A stretch of DNA of 12,030 nt from CAYPCH01 sp964409165 (GCA_964409165.1 CAYPCH010000115.1:1-12030), one strand, 5' to 3'; shown: positions 1 to 7,762, counted from the stretch's first letter. Program-made: numbers and translations. The notes: generated by a model not told the origin, from the sequence alone.

Positions 1-27
1 TGAATTGTAGGATGAATTTTTTGTAAC

Positions 28-53
28 TTTGCCAAAAAACTAATAAAAACATA
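28..53. repeat. Direct repeat, copy 1 (26 bp)
   Basis: This block begins TTTGCCAAAAAACTAATAAA and recurs at 170-196 with one extra A in the A-run. The copies are 142 bp apart. The 3' end of this copy overlaps the left arm of the long hairpin at 47-113, while copy 2 has no such hairpin. Function unknown: it could be a duplicated upstream regulatory segment or the scar of a small insertion. Confidence 0.75.
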
Positions 54-113
54 GTATATGCGCAAAATAAGACCTCAAATTTGGAGGTCTTATTTTGTGC
101 ATGCACTATGTTT
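47..113. terminator. Long inverted repeat with terminator-like core
   Basis: Positions 47-76 pair with 84-113 around a 7-nt loop (77-83). All 30 positions pair except one mismatch (56/104), with two G-U pairs. The GC-richer core GACCTC/GAGGTC (71-76/84-89) has an A-rich stretch on its left and TTATTTT on its right, the layout of an intrinsic terminator that can work in both directions. It probably ends a gene lying left of the window. The stem is longer than a terminator needs, so it may be a repeat element used as a terminator. Confidence 0.6.
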
Positions 114-169
114 AGAGATTCTAAGAAAAAATTTGAGAAGGAAGCTCACAAAATGCACGTTTATGTCGG

Positions 170-196
170 TTTGCCAAAAAAACTAATAAAAACATA
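170..196. repeat. Direct repeat, copy 2 (27 bp)
   Basis: Second copy of the block at 28-53, identical except for one additional A in the A-run. It lies 54 bp upstream of the phospholipase-like start codon, so it could contribute to that gene's promoter region. I see no convincing sigma-A -35/-10 pair here. Confidence 0.75.
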
Positions 197-250
197 AGAA
201 TATACGGAAAATATAATTATCAGAACACGAAATAGTCAGGAGATAATATA

Positions 251-958
251 TTGGGCATACTGGAGAAATCATACGGAAAACTGTTCAAATATGCATTATT
301 TGTTGCAAATCCGTTTAAGAAAGTTGTAATTAAAACGGAATGCCAGATACATAAATTCATAAACATAAAGTCCCTTGAAATACTTAGAAATGACAGTTTT
401 ATAGATGCGTATGACCTGTTTTCCGACTACATCGAGGATTTAAACGCCGGAGTGGTATGGGCAGACCAGGATTTGAAAAGCTCTGGTCATTTCTACAATC
501 CCACAAGAAACAAAGGTCTATATGGAAATAACAATGCACTTGCACTTGCCGAGAAGTATTATAAAGAGGCCATAAAATACTGGCATGATGGCGATAATAA
601 TGCATCAATGTTCTATTTGGGTGCAACTGTACATCTGATTCAGGACATGACAGTACCGCAACATGCCAATATAAGGCTACTGGGTAGTCACAGGCAGTAT
701 GAAAATTTTGTCAAGAAGGCACATCTTAACACCTTAAAGTTTGTTGCTGACAGAGGAGGATATTATCTTGACAGTATTGAAGAATTTATAAGATGCAATG
801 CAAGGACTGCAATAAAAATATACTCAAGGCTTAAAGACATTGAGGATGTGACAAAAAGGTACTACACCATCACGAAGTTTACTCTCCCATTGGCTCAAAA
901 GACCACAGCCGGTTGTTTTCTCAAGTTTTACAGGGATGTATCAAAAAACGGAAGATAA
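251..958 (+). CDS. Zinc-dependent phospholipase C-like protein
   Basis: The product (235 aa) resembles bacterial zinc-dependent phospholipase C, the family of Bacillus cereus PLC and clostridial alpha-toxin, whose trinuclear zinc site hydrolyses phospholipid head groups. Visible ligand candidates are H34 (IHKFIN), D72 (in VWADQD), H80, H128, D132 and H138 (HLIQDMTVPQH), and H147 and E151 (HRQYENF). The H-x3-D-x5-H and H-x3-E spacings equal those of B. cereus PLC. The start is TTG, chosen because AGGAGA (238-243) lies 7 nt upstream. There is no clear signal peptide, and the family's mature N-terminal Trp, whose amino group normally binds zinc, is not evident. There is no C-terminal C2-like domain as in alpha-toxin. 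The family call is good; substrate, location and activity are unproven. It is followed by a separate promoter, so it is probably monocistronic. Confidence 0.8.
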   Translation: MGILEKSYGKLFKYALFVANPFKKVVIKTECQIHKFINIKSLEILRNDSFIDAYDLFSDYIEDLNAGVVWADQDLKSSGHFYNPTRNKGLYGNNNALALAEKYYKEAIKYWHDGDNNASMFYLGATVHLIQDMTVPQHANIRLLGSHRQYENFVKKAHLNTLKFVADRGGYYLDSIEEFIRCNARTAIKIYSRLKDIEDVTKRYYTITKFTLPLAQKTTAGCFLKFYRDVSKNGR

Positions 959-1031
959 GCCTCCCCTCCGTATCAATTATCAGTTGATATGAATATGTCA
1001 AAATTAATACATTTATAGTCATTATTTTTTA

Positions 1032-1060
1032 TTGACTTATATATACCCAAGTGCTATATT
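1032..1060 (+). promoter_or_regulatory. Sigma-A-type promoter of the marR efflux operon
   Basis: TTGACT (1032-1037) and TATATT (1055-1060) are separated by exactly 17 bp, a near-consensus vegetative promoter. Transcription would start near 1067, giving a leader of about 90 nt before the marR start. The -10 lies in a 12-bp tandem repeat, so an identical TATATT also occurs at 1067-1072. Confidence 0.7.
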
Positions 1061-1117
1061 AGAAACTATATTAGAAAATAGTTATATAATTTAACTATTA
1101 CTTAATATAACTATTTT
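1054..1117 (+). promoter_or_regulatory. Probable MarR operator region
   Basis: Three kinds of symmetry are packed into 64 bp. CTATATTAGAAA is tandemly duplicated (1054-1065 and 1066-1077). AATAGTTA (1077-1084) is inverted as TAACTATT at 1092-1099 and again at 1108-1115. Positions 1075-1087 are also perfectly complementary to 1105-1117. MarR proteins are dimers that bind AT-rich inverted repeats close to their own promoter, so these are good candidate sites for autorepression. Position overlapping and just downstream of the start point would fit promoter occlusion or a roadblock. Which repeat is bound is inference. Confidence 0.55.
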
Positions 1118-1157
1118 TTGATGCATTACATAATCAAAATGTACAGGGGGTAACGGT

Positions 1158-1589
1158 TTGAACAGAGAAGAATATATCGAGAACTTTCTGACATTTATAC
1201 CAGTGCTTTACAAGAGAATATTCAAGGGAATTGAGGAGTGTGATATCACAAAACACCAGATTGGGCTATTGTTTTATATCAAGCAGGAAAGCGGCAATCC
1301 TATGAACTACTATGGCAGCAAAATGATGATTTCAAAGCCGAATTTGACTGTTTTGGCTGATAAGCTTATTGAAGAAGGTTTGCTTGAAAGGGACTACCAT
1401 CCCAATGACAGAAGGGTAGTTATTTTAAAGGTTACAGAAAAGGGAGATCAGTTTTATGATGAGCATATGAAGCGGGTTAAGAGCTATCTTTTGGAGAAAA
1501 TGGCTGGATTTGAAGATAGCGATATAATACGTCTTAATGAACTGATGGAAGAAACTAAAAAGATATTTTCCAAACTTGAAAAGGAATAG
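1158..1589 (+). CDS. MarR-family transcriptional regulator
   Basis: A 143-aa protein with MarR family length and layout. N-terminal dimerisation helices (about 1-30) precede a winged helix with recognition helix around residues 58-72 (ISKPNLTVLADKL), a wing around 76-92 carrying the typical D-R-R (84-86), and a long C-terminal helix (about 100-141). Such proteins are usually repressors released by small phenolic or drug-like ligands. The TTG start follows AGGGGG (1145-1150) at 7 nt. The gene is first in an operon with the adaptor (18-nt gap) and RND permease, and repeats at its promoter suggest autoregulation. The inducer cannot be read from sequence. Confidence 0.9.
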   Translation: MNREEYIENFLTFIPVLYKRIFKGIEECDITKHQIGLLFYIKQESGNPMNYYGSKMMISKPNLTVLADKLIEEGLLERDYHPNDRRVVILKVTEKGDQFYDEHMKRVKSYLLEKMAGFEDSDIIRLNELMEETKKIFSKLEKE

Positions 1590-1607
1590 GAAACGGAGGG
1601 TCAAATT

Positions 1608-2834
1608 ATGAGACGCGTAGCTGTAATACTTGTAGCAACTGTTTTATTAATAGCAACAGGTTGCAGTACAAATGCTGAGAAAGTAAATGATGCCGAGAAG
1701 GCTATTTCCGTGAGTGTGACTGATGTACAGAGAACTTCTATACAGAAGGTGCAAACGGTAACAGGCAAAGTTAAGCCAGTAAAAGATATAAATATAGTTC
1801 CGAAGCTTCCGGGTACGGTCAGTAAAGTAAGTGTAAGTCTCGGAGATGAGGTAAAAGAAGGTCAGACACTTTTTACCATTGATGACAAGGATATAAAACT
1901 TCAGGTGAGCCAGGCAGAGGCGGCATTGAGTGCAGCGAAGGCAAACTTGGAGAGAACAAAAGGAGGTTCGCTTGAGCTTCAGCAGGCGCAGCTTGATTCT
2001 GCGTTTAAAACAGCGGAAATCAATTTTAATGATGCTAAGAAAGCCTATGAAGATACCAAGGTTCTGTACGATAATGGATCGGTTTCGAAGCAAAATCTGG
2101 ACTCATTGGAAAGTATGTTCAAGATGGCGCAGGAGCAGTATAATACTGCAAAAAAAGCAAAAGAGCTTACTGAAGTCAAGATTAACAAGGAGAGTCTTTT
2201 AGCGGCGGAAGCACAAGTTAAGCAGGCACAGGCCGCCTATGACCTGGCAGCTTCCCAGCTTGGGAATACGGTTGTTAAGTCACCTGTTGACGGGATAGTT
2301 TCAGTATTTAATGCAAAAGAGGGAGAGATTATATCAAATGCCATGCCGGCAGCAAGTGTTGTTGACATATCGTCAATTATTATTGACGTCAATGTAATGG
2401 AGAATACTGTGAACAAGCTTAAAGTCGGGGATAGCTACGATATTTTGATTAATGCGGTGAGGACTGAGCCTTTTGAAGGCAAAGTTTTAAGTATAAGTCC
2501 TAATGCTGATGCAAGAACACAAGCATATCTTGTAAGAATTGAAGCGGCCAATCCGCACAAAGAAATAAAAGGCGGGATGATAGCTGAGGTTAAGATGATT
2601 ACGGAGGCAAAAGACAACGTGATTGCAGTGCCTCTTGAGTGTGTTGTTAATGAGGGGGGCAGGAAAGTTGTTTATCTCTCGGAGGGCGACATGGCTGTTA
2701 TAAAAGATGTTGAACTTGGAATGCAGGGTGAAAAATATGTAGAAGTTATAGGAGATATTAAAGAAGGTGACAGGGTTATTGTGAAGGGTCAGAATTTTGT
2801 TAAGGATCAATCAAAAATTACAGTAGTTGACTAA
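1608..2834 (+). CDS. RND efflux adaptor (HlyD/membrane-fusion family lipoprotein)
   Basis: A 408-aa periplasmic-adaptor-type protein. Residues 1-19 form a lipoprotein signal ending ...LIATGC, so C19 is the likely lipidation site and the protein would be anchored on the outer face of the cytoplasmic membrane. It has the family order: first lipoyl half (about 65-95, PGTVSKVSVSLGDEVKEG), an Ala/Gln/Lys-rich coiled-coil hairpin (about 97-220), second lipoyl half (about 222-241, VKSPVDGIVSVFNAKEG), then a beta-barrel and a membrane-proximal C-terminal domain ending in VVD. The ATG start has GGAGGG (1595-1600) 7 nt upstream. It lies between marR and the permease and almost certainly partners the permease. 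No TolC-like outer-membrane gene is present, as expected in a Gram-positive cell. Confidence 0.9.
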   Translation: MRRVAVILVATVLLIATGCSTNAEKVNDAEKAISVSVTDVQRTSIQKVQTVTGKVKPVKDINIVPKLPGTVSKVSVSLGDEVKEGQTLFTIDDKDIKLQVSQAEAALSAAKANLERTKGGSLELQQAQLDSAFKTAEINFNDAKKAYEDTKVLYDNGSVSKQNLDSLESMFKMAQEQYNTAKKAKELTEVKINKESLLAAEAQVKQAQAAYDLAASQLGNTVVKSPVDGIVSVFNAKEGEIISNAMPAASVVDISSIIIDVNVMENTVNKLKVGDSYDILINAVRTEPFEGKVLSISPNADARTQAYLVRIEAANPHKEIKGGMIAEVKMITEAKDNVIAVPLECVVNEGGRKVVYLSEGDMAVIKDVELGMQGEKYVEVIGDIKEGDRVIVKGQNFVKDQSKITVVD

Positions 2835-2840
2835 TGAAGC

Positions 2841-2846
2841 GAGGTG
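2841..2846 (+). promoter_or_regulatory. Ribosome binding site deciding the RND permease start
   Basis: GAGGTG lies 6 nt before the GTG at 2853. An in-frame GTG at 2844 would add three residues (MCI) but overlaps this site and has no comparable site of its own. The start at 2853 also gives the typical N-terminus MNISELSIKRPV. Confidence 0.75.
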
Positions 2847-2852
2847 TGCATT

Positions 2853-5800
2853 GTGAATATTTCAGAATTATCCATAAAAAGACCTGTTACCATTGTGATG
2901 CTTATAATGATAATAGTAGTATTGGGTGTTGTGTCATTTATAAATATTCCCATAGATCTTATGCCCAGTATGGATATTCCTATAGCTATTGTTGTTACGA
3001 GTTATGAAGGGGTAGGACCTGAGGAAGTTGAAAATTTTGTTACCAAGGTTGTTGAAAGTGCATTGGCTACAGTTAGCGATTTAAAGGGAGTAAGCTCCAT
3101 CACATCGGAGGGTATGTCCATTGCAATTGTTGAGTTCAATGATGGTACCGATATGAATTTTGCCACGTTGCAAATGCGTGAAAAAATAGACCTTGTAAAG
3201 GGCTATTTTCCTGCCGATGTAGACAATCCAATGGTTATCAGTATGGATCCCAACATGCTTCCGGTAGCTCAGATAGGCATCAGTTCGTCAAAACTGAGTG
3301 CTATAGAGCTCAAAAATTTTGTTCAAGATAAGGTTAAGCCAGTTATTGAAAGGCAGAATGGGGTTGCGTCGGTTACATTATCTGGCGGAGTTGAAAGGGA
3401 AATAACCGTTGAACTTAATGAATCGAGGATGGCAAACTTTGGAGTTGGTGTCAGCCAGGTTGCCGGAACTTTGCAAATGGAAAACATAAATCTTCCGGGA
3501 GGAAGTGTCGAGTACGGAAACAGAAATCTTATTGTGAAAAGCAAGGGAGAATTCAGCTCGGTTGATTCCATAAAGGATCTTCCCATAGTACTTCCCCAAG
3601 GCAATATTATTTATATAAGGGATATTGCGCAGGTTAATGACGGATTTAAGGAAAAATCCTCTTACACAAGGATGAATCTTGAGGACAGCATAGGATTGTC
3701 GGTTCAGAAGCAGACTACATCAAACACCGTTAAGGTTGTAAGTAGCATAAGGTCAAGGATCAAAGAACTGGAAAAAGAGAATCCTGATGTTAATATTGCT
3801 ATTTCCTTCGACCAAGGTCAATATATAGAAAAGTCTATAAGCGACGTTATGAGTAATGGTATTATTGGAAGTATTCTTGCGATATTGATACTCTTTATAT
3901 TCTTAAGGAACATCAGAAGCACCATGATTATTGGAATGGCAATACCCATTTCGGTTATATCAACCTTTGTGCTCATGTACATGACCAAGACAACCCTGAA
4001 CCTTATCTCAATGGGGGGATTGGCGCTTGGTGTAGGTATGATGGTTGACAATGCCATAGTTGTACTTGAGAACATCTACAGGCACAGGCAGGAGGGCAAG
4101 AGCCGAATTGAAGCAGCTATAACGGGTGCTAAAGAGGTGGGTGGAGCTATAATAGCTTCCACACTCACTACTGTGGTGGTATTTGTTCCAATTGTATTTA
4201 CGCAGGGATTGGCATCCCAGATATTTAAGCAAATGGCGCTTACTGTTACCTTTTCATTGCTTGCGTCATTGGGTGTTGCACTTACAATTGTGCCCATGCT
4301 CAGTTCCAGAATGCTTAAGGTATCAAGAGGAGAGAAGAAAACAAAGAATTTCCTGGATAAGATCTTTGACTCTTGGGAGAGATTCTTTGACAAGGTTGAT
4401 GAGTTTTACAGGAAGGCACTCAAATCTTCGTTAAAACACAGGGTGGTTACATTGGGAACTGCATTTTTAGTGCTGGTAATAAGTATTGTCTTTATTGCTG
4501 TAGGTGCCATTGGAATTGAATTTATTCCTCCAACAGATCAGGGGCAGTTTACTGTAAGCATAGAGCTTGAAGACGGCGCTCTTATTGAGGAAACGGGAGC
4601 AGTTGCACAAAGACTTGAAAGTTTTATTCACAACATAAAAGAGGTTGACAGGATGTTTGTTTCAGTTGGAGGAGATGCAAATGATACATTTTCTCTTGGT
4701 GCACAATCCAACACAGCTTCTATTAATGTAACATTGGTTCCGCTGTCTGAACGTAAAAGGAGCACAAGTGAAATTGTTGAGGCAGTAAGAAAAGAAGCAG
4801 AAGGTGTAGCGGGAGCAGATATTAATGTCAATGACATAAGTATTGCCATGACAGGCGGTATGTTCGGTGGTTCAGCGATAAGTGTGGAGATACATGGTGA
4901 TGACCTTGAACAGTTGAACACTCTTGCCAATGAAGTACAGGGAATTGTAAGTACGGTAGAGGGTGCCAGACAGGTTGAGTCTAGTGTTGCAAAAGGAAGA
5001 CCGGAGGCAAGGATATATGTTGACAGGAACAAAGCATCTGTTTATGGCTTATCAACCATGCAGGTGGCAACAGCATTAAGGACGGCTCTTCAAGGGCAGA
5101 TTGCCACCCGTTACAGAATTGGCGGTGAAGAAGTGGACGTGCGACTGAAGCTTCCTGATGACTCGAATAAAACCTTTGAAAAATTGAATGACATTAAAAT
5201 AATGAGTCCTTTGGGGGTAAGTGTTGCTTTAAGTGATATTGTAAAAGCAGACATAGAAAACGGACCTATAAACATAAACAGAAGCAATCAGACTAGATTT
5301 GTAACAGTTACTGCAGATCTTTTTAACAGAGATGTGGGAAGTGCGACAGACGAAATACAGCGCAAGCTGAGTGCTATGTACATGCCTGATGGGTACTCTG
5401 TTGATATTGGAGGGCAAAGGGAGATGATAAATGATGCGTTTTCAAGCTTGGGTCTGGCACTGCTTTTATCAATACTGCTAATATATATGGTAATGGCTGC
5501 CCAGTTTGAGTCATTGTTGCAGCCTTTTATAATAATGTTTGCAGTACCGCTTGCTTTTTCGGGGGCTGCTATAGGGCTCGGAGTTACCGGAAGAACCCTC
5601 AATGTGGCATCTTTTATTGGAGTTATAATGCTTTCAGGTATAGTTGTTAATAATGCGATATTATTGATTGATTATATCAACCAGTTAAGGCAGAGTGGAA
5701 TGGAGAGGGATGAAGCAGTTATAAAGGCAGGTCCTACAAGGCTCAGACCTATCCTGATGACCACACTTACAACTGTACTTGCAATGATTCCATTAGGACT

Positions 5801-5993
5801 CGGAATAGGGGAGGGTGCTGAAATGCAGGCGCCGCTTGCGACGGTTATAATATTCGGACTTTCGTTTTCAACTATACTGACATTGCTCATAATACCTGTT
5901 ATATATACGTTGTTTGACGATGCTGTGAGGAGAATTAATGGCAAGTTGGGTCGGGATAAGAAAAATGAGGTTAGTATAAACCTGACACAATAA
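2853..5993 (+). CDS. RND-family efflux permease (HAE-1/AcrB-like, SwrC-like)
   Basis: At 1046 aa this is a full-length RND permease, with twelve predicted transmembrane segments and two large extracytoplasmic loops. TM1 is about residues 11-31, after SIKRP. The segment GMMVDNAIVVLEN (around 395-407) is the TM4 proton-relay region: D399 is kept, while the second acid of AcrB's Asp pair is N400. GIVVNNAILLID (929-940) is the TM10 relay, with N933 where AcrB has Lys940. Both substitutions occur in other RND permeases. These proteins use the proton gradient to expel drugs, detergents or lipopeptides; in Firmicutes the best-known relative is the surfactin exporter SwrC (YerP). Substrate unknown. 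The gene is last in the marR-adaptor-permease operon, with an 18-nt gap to the adaptor and a terminator just downstream. Confidence 0.92.
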   Translation: MNISELSIKRPVTIVMLIMIIVVLGVVSFINIPIDLMPSMDIPIAIVVTSYEGVGPEEVENFVTKVVESALATVSDLKGVSSITSEGMSIAIVEFNDGTDMNFATLQMREKIDLVKGYFPADVDNPMVISMDPNMLPVAQIGISSSKLSAIELKNFVQDKVKPVIERQNGVASVTLSGGVEREITVELNESRMANFGVGVSQVAGTLQMENINLPGGSVEYGNRNLIVKSKGEFSSVDSIKDLPIVLPQGNIIYIRDIAQVNDGFKEKSSYTRMNLEDSIGLSVQKQTTSNTVKVVSSIRSRIKELEKENPDVNIAISFDQGQYIEKSISDVMSNGIIGSILAILILFIFLRNIRSTMIIGMAIPISVISTFVLMYMTKTTLNLISMGGLALGVGMMVDNAIVVLENIYRHRQEGKSRIEAAITGAKEVGGAIIASTLTTVVVFVPIVFTQGLASQIFKQMALTVTFSLLASLGVALTIVPMLSSRMLKVSRGEKKTKNFLDKIFDSWERFFDKVDEFYRKALKSSLKHRVVTLGTAFLVLVISIVFIAVGAIGIEFIPPTDQGQFTVSIELEDGALIEETGAVAQRLESFIHNIKEVDRMFVSVGGDANDTFSLGAQSNTASINVTLVPLSERKRSTSEIVEAVRKEAEGVAGADINVNDISIAMTGGMFGGSAISVEIHGDDLEQLNTLANEVQGIVSTVEGARQVESSVAKGRPEARIYVDRNKASVYGLSTMQVATALRTALQGQIATRYRIGGEEVDVRLKLPDDSNKTFEKLNDIKIMSPLGVSVALSDIVKADIENGPININRSNQTRFVTVTADLFNRDVGSATDEIQRKLSAMYMPDGYSVDIGGQREMINDAFSSLGLALLLSILLIYMVMAAQFESLLQPFIIMFAVPLAFSGAAIGLGVTGRTLNVASFIGVIMLSGIVVNNAILLIDYINQLRQSGMERDEAVIKAGPTRLRPILMTTLTTVLAMIPLGLGIGEGAEMQAPLATVIIFGLSFSTILTLLIIPVIYTLFDDAVRRINGKLGRDKKNEVSINLTQ

Positions 5994-6014
5994 TATATTG
6001 GACGGATTTTAAGG

Positions 6015-6057
6015 ATAAGATCGAGCACTCGTTTGGAGTACCCGATCTTATTTTTTT
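6015..6057 (+). terminator. Intrinsic terminator of the efflux operon
   Basis: ATAAGATCG (6015-6023) pairs with CGATCTTAT (6043-6051). The stem continues to ACTC/GAGT (6027-6030/6036-6039) past two mismatches, around a 5-nt loop, and a run of seven T (6051-6057) follows. It starts 22 bp after the permease stop codon. It also lies just past the end of the convergent lipoprotein gene and may serve both strands, although the T-tract favours the plus strand. Confidence 0.88.
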
Positions 6058-6069
6058 ATTAGGGTTGAT

Positions 6070-6744
6070 TTATGATGCAACAGGAGTTGCTTTTTGAATA
6101 AGCTGCGTAACTTCCTGATTTATTTGGTCCATCGGCTTATTATTGGCCATATCGCTTAAAAGCCTGTTCACCTGGTTCATAGCATCCATGGATTCGCTTA
6201 CCACTACATTTGTGATAGCTGGGTCAATTTGTTTAACCTTGTTTATAATCATATCCTTGGTCGCATTTACGTCATTTGTGCCATTTGCTGGACTATAGGC
6301 GACAAAACAAGTGTTTCCGGTTACTATGGTATTTGCGTTATCTACTTCTGCCATATTATTGAGCTGATTGCTTATGTTTGTTGATTTTTGCCTCATGTCG
6401 CTTGCATTCTGAGGCATTGCCAATGGATTTTGCGTTGTAATTTGGTTAGTATTATTAGCATTCATGTTATCGGTATTCATGTTTCCAGGATTCATGTTGT
6501 TAGCATTCATATTAGGATTCGCATTGTTAGCATCCATGTTGTCAGGATTTAAGTTGTTTCGAAAAGGATTGTTCATATTATTGGCATTTGGACTTGAATT
6601 CGGCATGTCAAATCCAATATTCCGTCCTCCGTTGTTTGCATCAGGAGGATTGGGTGTCTGTCCCGGGTTACAGGCGGAAAGAACAAATGCTAAAAGTGTC
6701 GCACTAAGCGCAAAACATGCTGGTTTGCAAAATTTTAATTTCAT
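6070..6744 (-). CDS. YhcN/YlaJ-like sporulation lipoprotein with Asn-rich linker
   Basis: A 224-aa predicted lipoprotein. The signal peptide ends LSAC, so C25 would be lipidated. Residues about 31-101 are an Asn/Met/Pro-rich low-complexity linker with a pentapeptide repeat. The C-terminal part (about 117-224) resembles the YhcN/YlaJ family: a TIVTGNTCFVAY strand, then KVKQIDPAITNVVVSES and a C-terminal helix. Known family members are spore or forespore membrane lipoproteins with roles in germination or outgrowth. I chose the ATG at 6744 because GGAGGT (complement of 6755-6760) precedes it and the signal peptide starts there; a longer reading to 6801 adds 19 residues before the signal. It is convergent with the efflux operon and has a 160-bp gap to the cation transporter gene. 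Function is inferred from family only. Confidence 0.75.
   Translation of the reverse strand: MKLKFCKPACFALSATLLAFVLSACNPGQTPNPPDANNGGRNIGFDMPNSSPNANNMNNPFRNNLNPDNMDANNANPNMNANNMNPGNMNTDNMNANNTNQITTQNPLAMPQNASDMRQKSTNISNQLNNMAEVDNANTIVTGNTCFVAYSPANGTNDVNATKDMIINKVKQIDPAITNVVVSESMDAMNQVNRLLSDMANNKPMDQINQEVTQLIQKATPVAS
6454..6513 (-). repeat. Pentapeptide-coding repeat (N-M-N-x-x, four copies)
   Basis: Four tandem 15-nt units encode NMNAN, NMNPG, NMNTD and NMNAN (residues 78-97), followed by a degenerate NTNQ. It sits in the Asn-rich linker of the lipoprotein. In-frame repeats like this can change copy number by slippage, so linker length may vary between strains. Confidence 0.75.
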
Positions 6745-6904
6745 TTTGTATTTCACCTCCACCGTTATTCTTCTCAGTACGCACTTTTTTATTAGAGTCA
6801 ATATTTAGAGTGTAAGAAAATGGGAATAAAATTAAAAAAGTATGATCGGGATTTGTATTTATTGATACAGTAATGGGTTATATAAGTTAATGGAATATAT
6901 AAGT

Positions 6905-7762
6905 TCAGGCAGGATTAACGTGGACTATTACATCGCTGACATGATTGAAGTCTTTGAGTTTTTCCTTAACTTCAGCAGCAATGTTGTGTCCTTCCAAGAC
7001 TGTTTTGTTTCCTGAAACCGATAGTTTTACAATTATGATAAACGAAACACCTACAGGTTTTGCGGTAACTCTGTCTACATGGTCAACTCCTTCTATACTT
7101 TCAATAGCTTTAATAACATCGGCCTTTAATACCTTGTCAATGTCTGTATCCATCAGTACACGGTAGCAACTGAGAAAAATTCTGAATCCGCTAAAAGCTA
7201 TCCATAGAGAGATGCCAATGCCTACTACTCCGTCAATCCAGTAGATACCAAAGTATCCAAAGATAATTCCAAGTAGAGTGGATGATGTCACAAAAACGTC
7301 ATTTCTGTGGTCTTCCGAATTGGCCAGTACCATAAGATTGTATGTTTTTTTTCCTATGTTATGAGAGTAAATATACAGGCTGAGCTTTGTTACAATAGTA
7401 ATGAGTGCAACAGCAACAAGGTAAAAGGAAAAAATGAATTGTTTATGATTAAGTATTGAATCCAAAGAACTTGTGAATATTTTATATGCCACAAGAAAAA
7501 GGGAGAAGCTTATAATCATGGAAAAAATGTATTCAGCTTTGCCATGACCATAGGGATGGTCATGATCCTCAGGCTGGCTGGCTATTTTGTTGCCGGCTAA
7601 TGTAACAACCGATGCAAAGACGTCTCCTGCACTGTTAAAACCGTCGGCAATCATTGCCTGACTTCTGCTTAAAAAGCCTACTATCAGTTTGAGTACAAGC
7701 AAAATTAAATTAGCGGCAATTCCAATAACTGCAACCCTTTTAGTAAGTTTAAATCTATCCAA
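6905..7762 (-). CDS. Cation diffusion facilitator (probable Mn2+ exporter)
   Basis: A 285-aa CDF family protein with six predicted transmembrane helices (residues about 10-195) and a C-terminal cytoplasmic metal-sensing domain (about 205-285, ending VIVHVNPA). Family landmarks are ADGFNSAGD in TM2, HPYGHGKAE (69-77) after it and NSEDHRNDV in TM5. Aligned by eye to E. coli YiiP (D45, D49, H153, D157), the transport-site residues become N43, D47, D151 and D155. An N-D-D-D quartet with no histidine is the pattern of manganese exporters such as MntE, so Mn2+ export by proton antiport is more likely than zinc. The TTG start has GAGGG (complement of 7770-7774) 7 nt upstream. Metal assignment is inference; family membership is firm. 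Confidence 0.9.
   Translation of the reverse strand: MDRFKLTKRVAVIGIAANLILLVLKLIVGFLSRSQAMIADGFNSAGDVFASVVTLAGNKIASQPEDHDHPYGHGKAEYIFSMIISFSLFLVAYKIFTSSLDSILNHKQFIFSFYLVAVALITIVTKLSLYIYSHNIGKKTYNLMVLANSEDHRNDVFVTSSTLLGIIFGYFGIYWIDGVVGIGISLWIAFSGFRIFLSCYRVLMDTDIDKVLKADVIKAIESIEGVDHVDRVTAKPVGVSFIIIVKLSVSGNKTVLEGHNIAAEVKEKLKDFNHVSDVIVHVNPA

Noticed and set aside
50..58. CATAGTATA, which matches the sigma-K -10 pattern CATANNNTA
   Set aside because: No suitable -35 at the right distance, and the site lies inside the stem of the long hairpin.
6796..6801. TTGACT on the minus strand upstream of the lipoprotein gene, a possible -35
   Set aside because: At 16-18 bp spacing there is no recognisable -10 sequence.
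6464..6808. Plus-strand ORF antisense to the lipoprotein
   Set aside because: It is hydrophobic only because it mirrors Asn-rich and signal-peptide codons. The minus-strand reading has a signal peptide, a lipobox and a strong Shine-Dalgarno.
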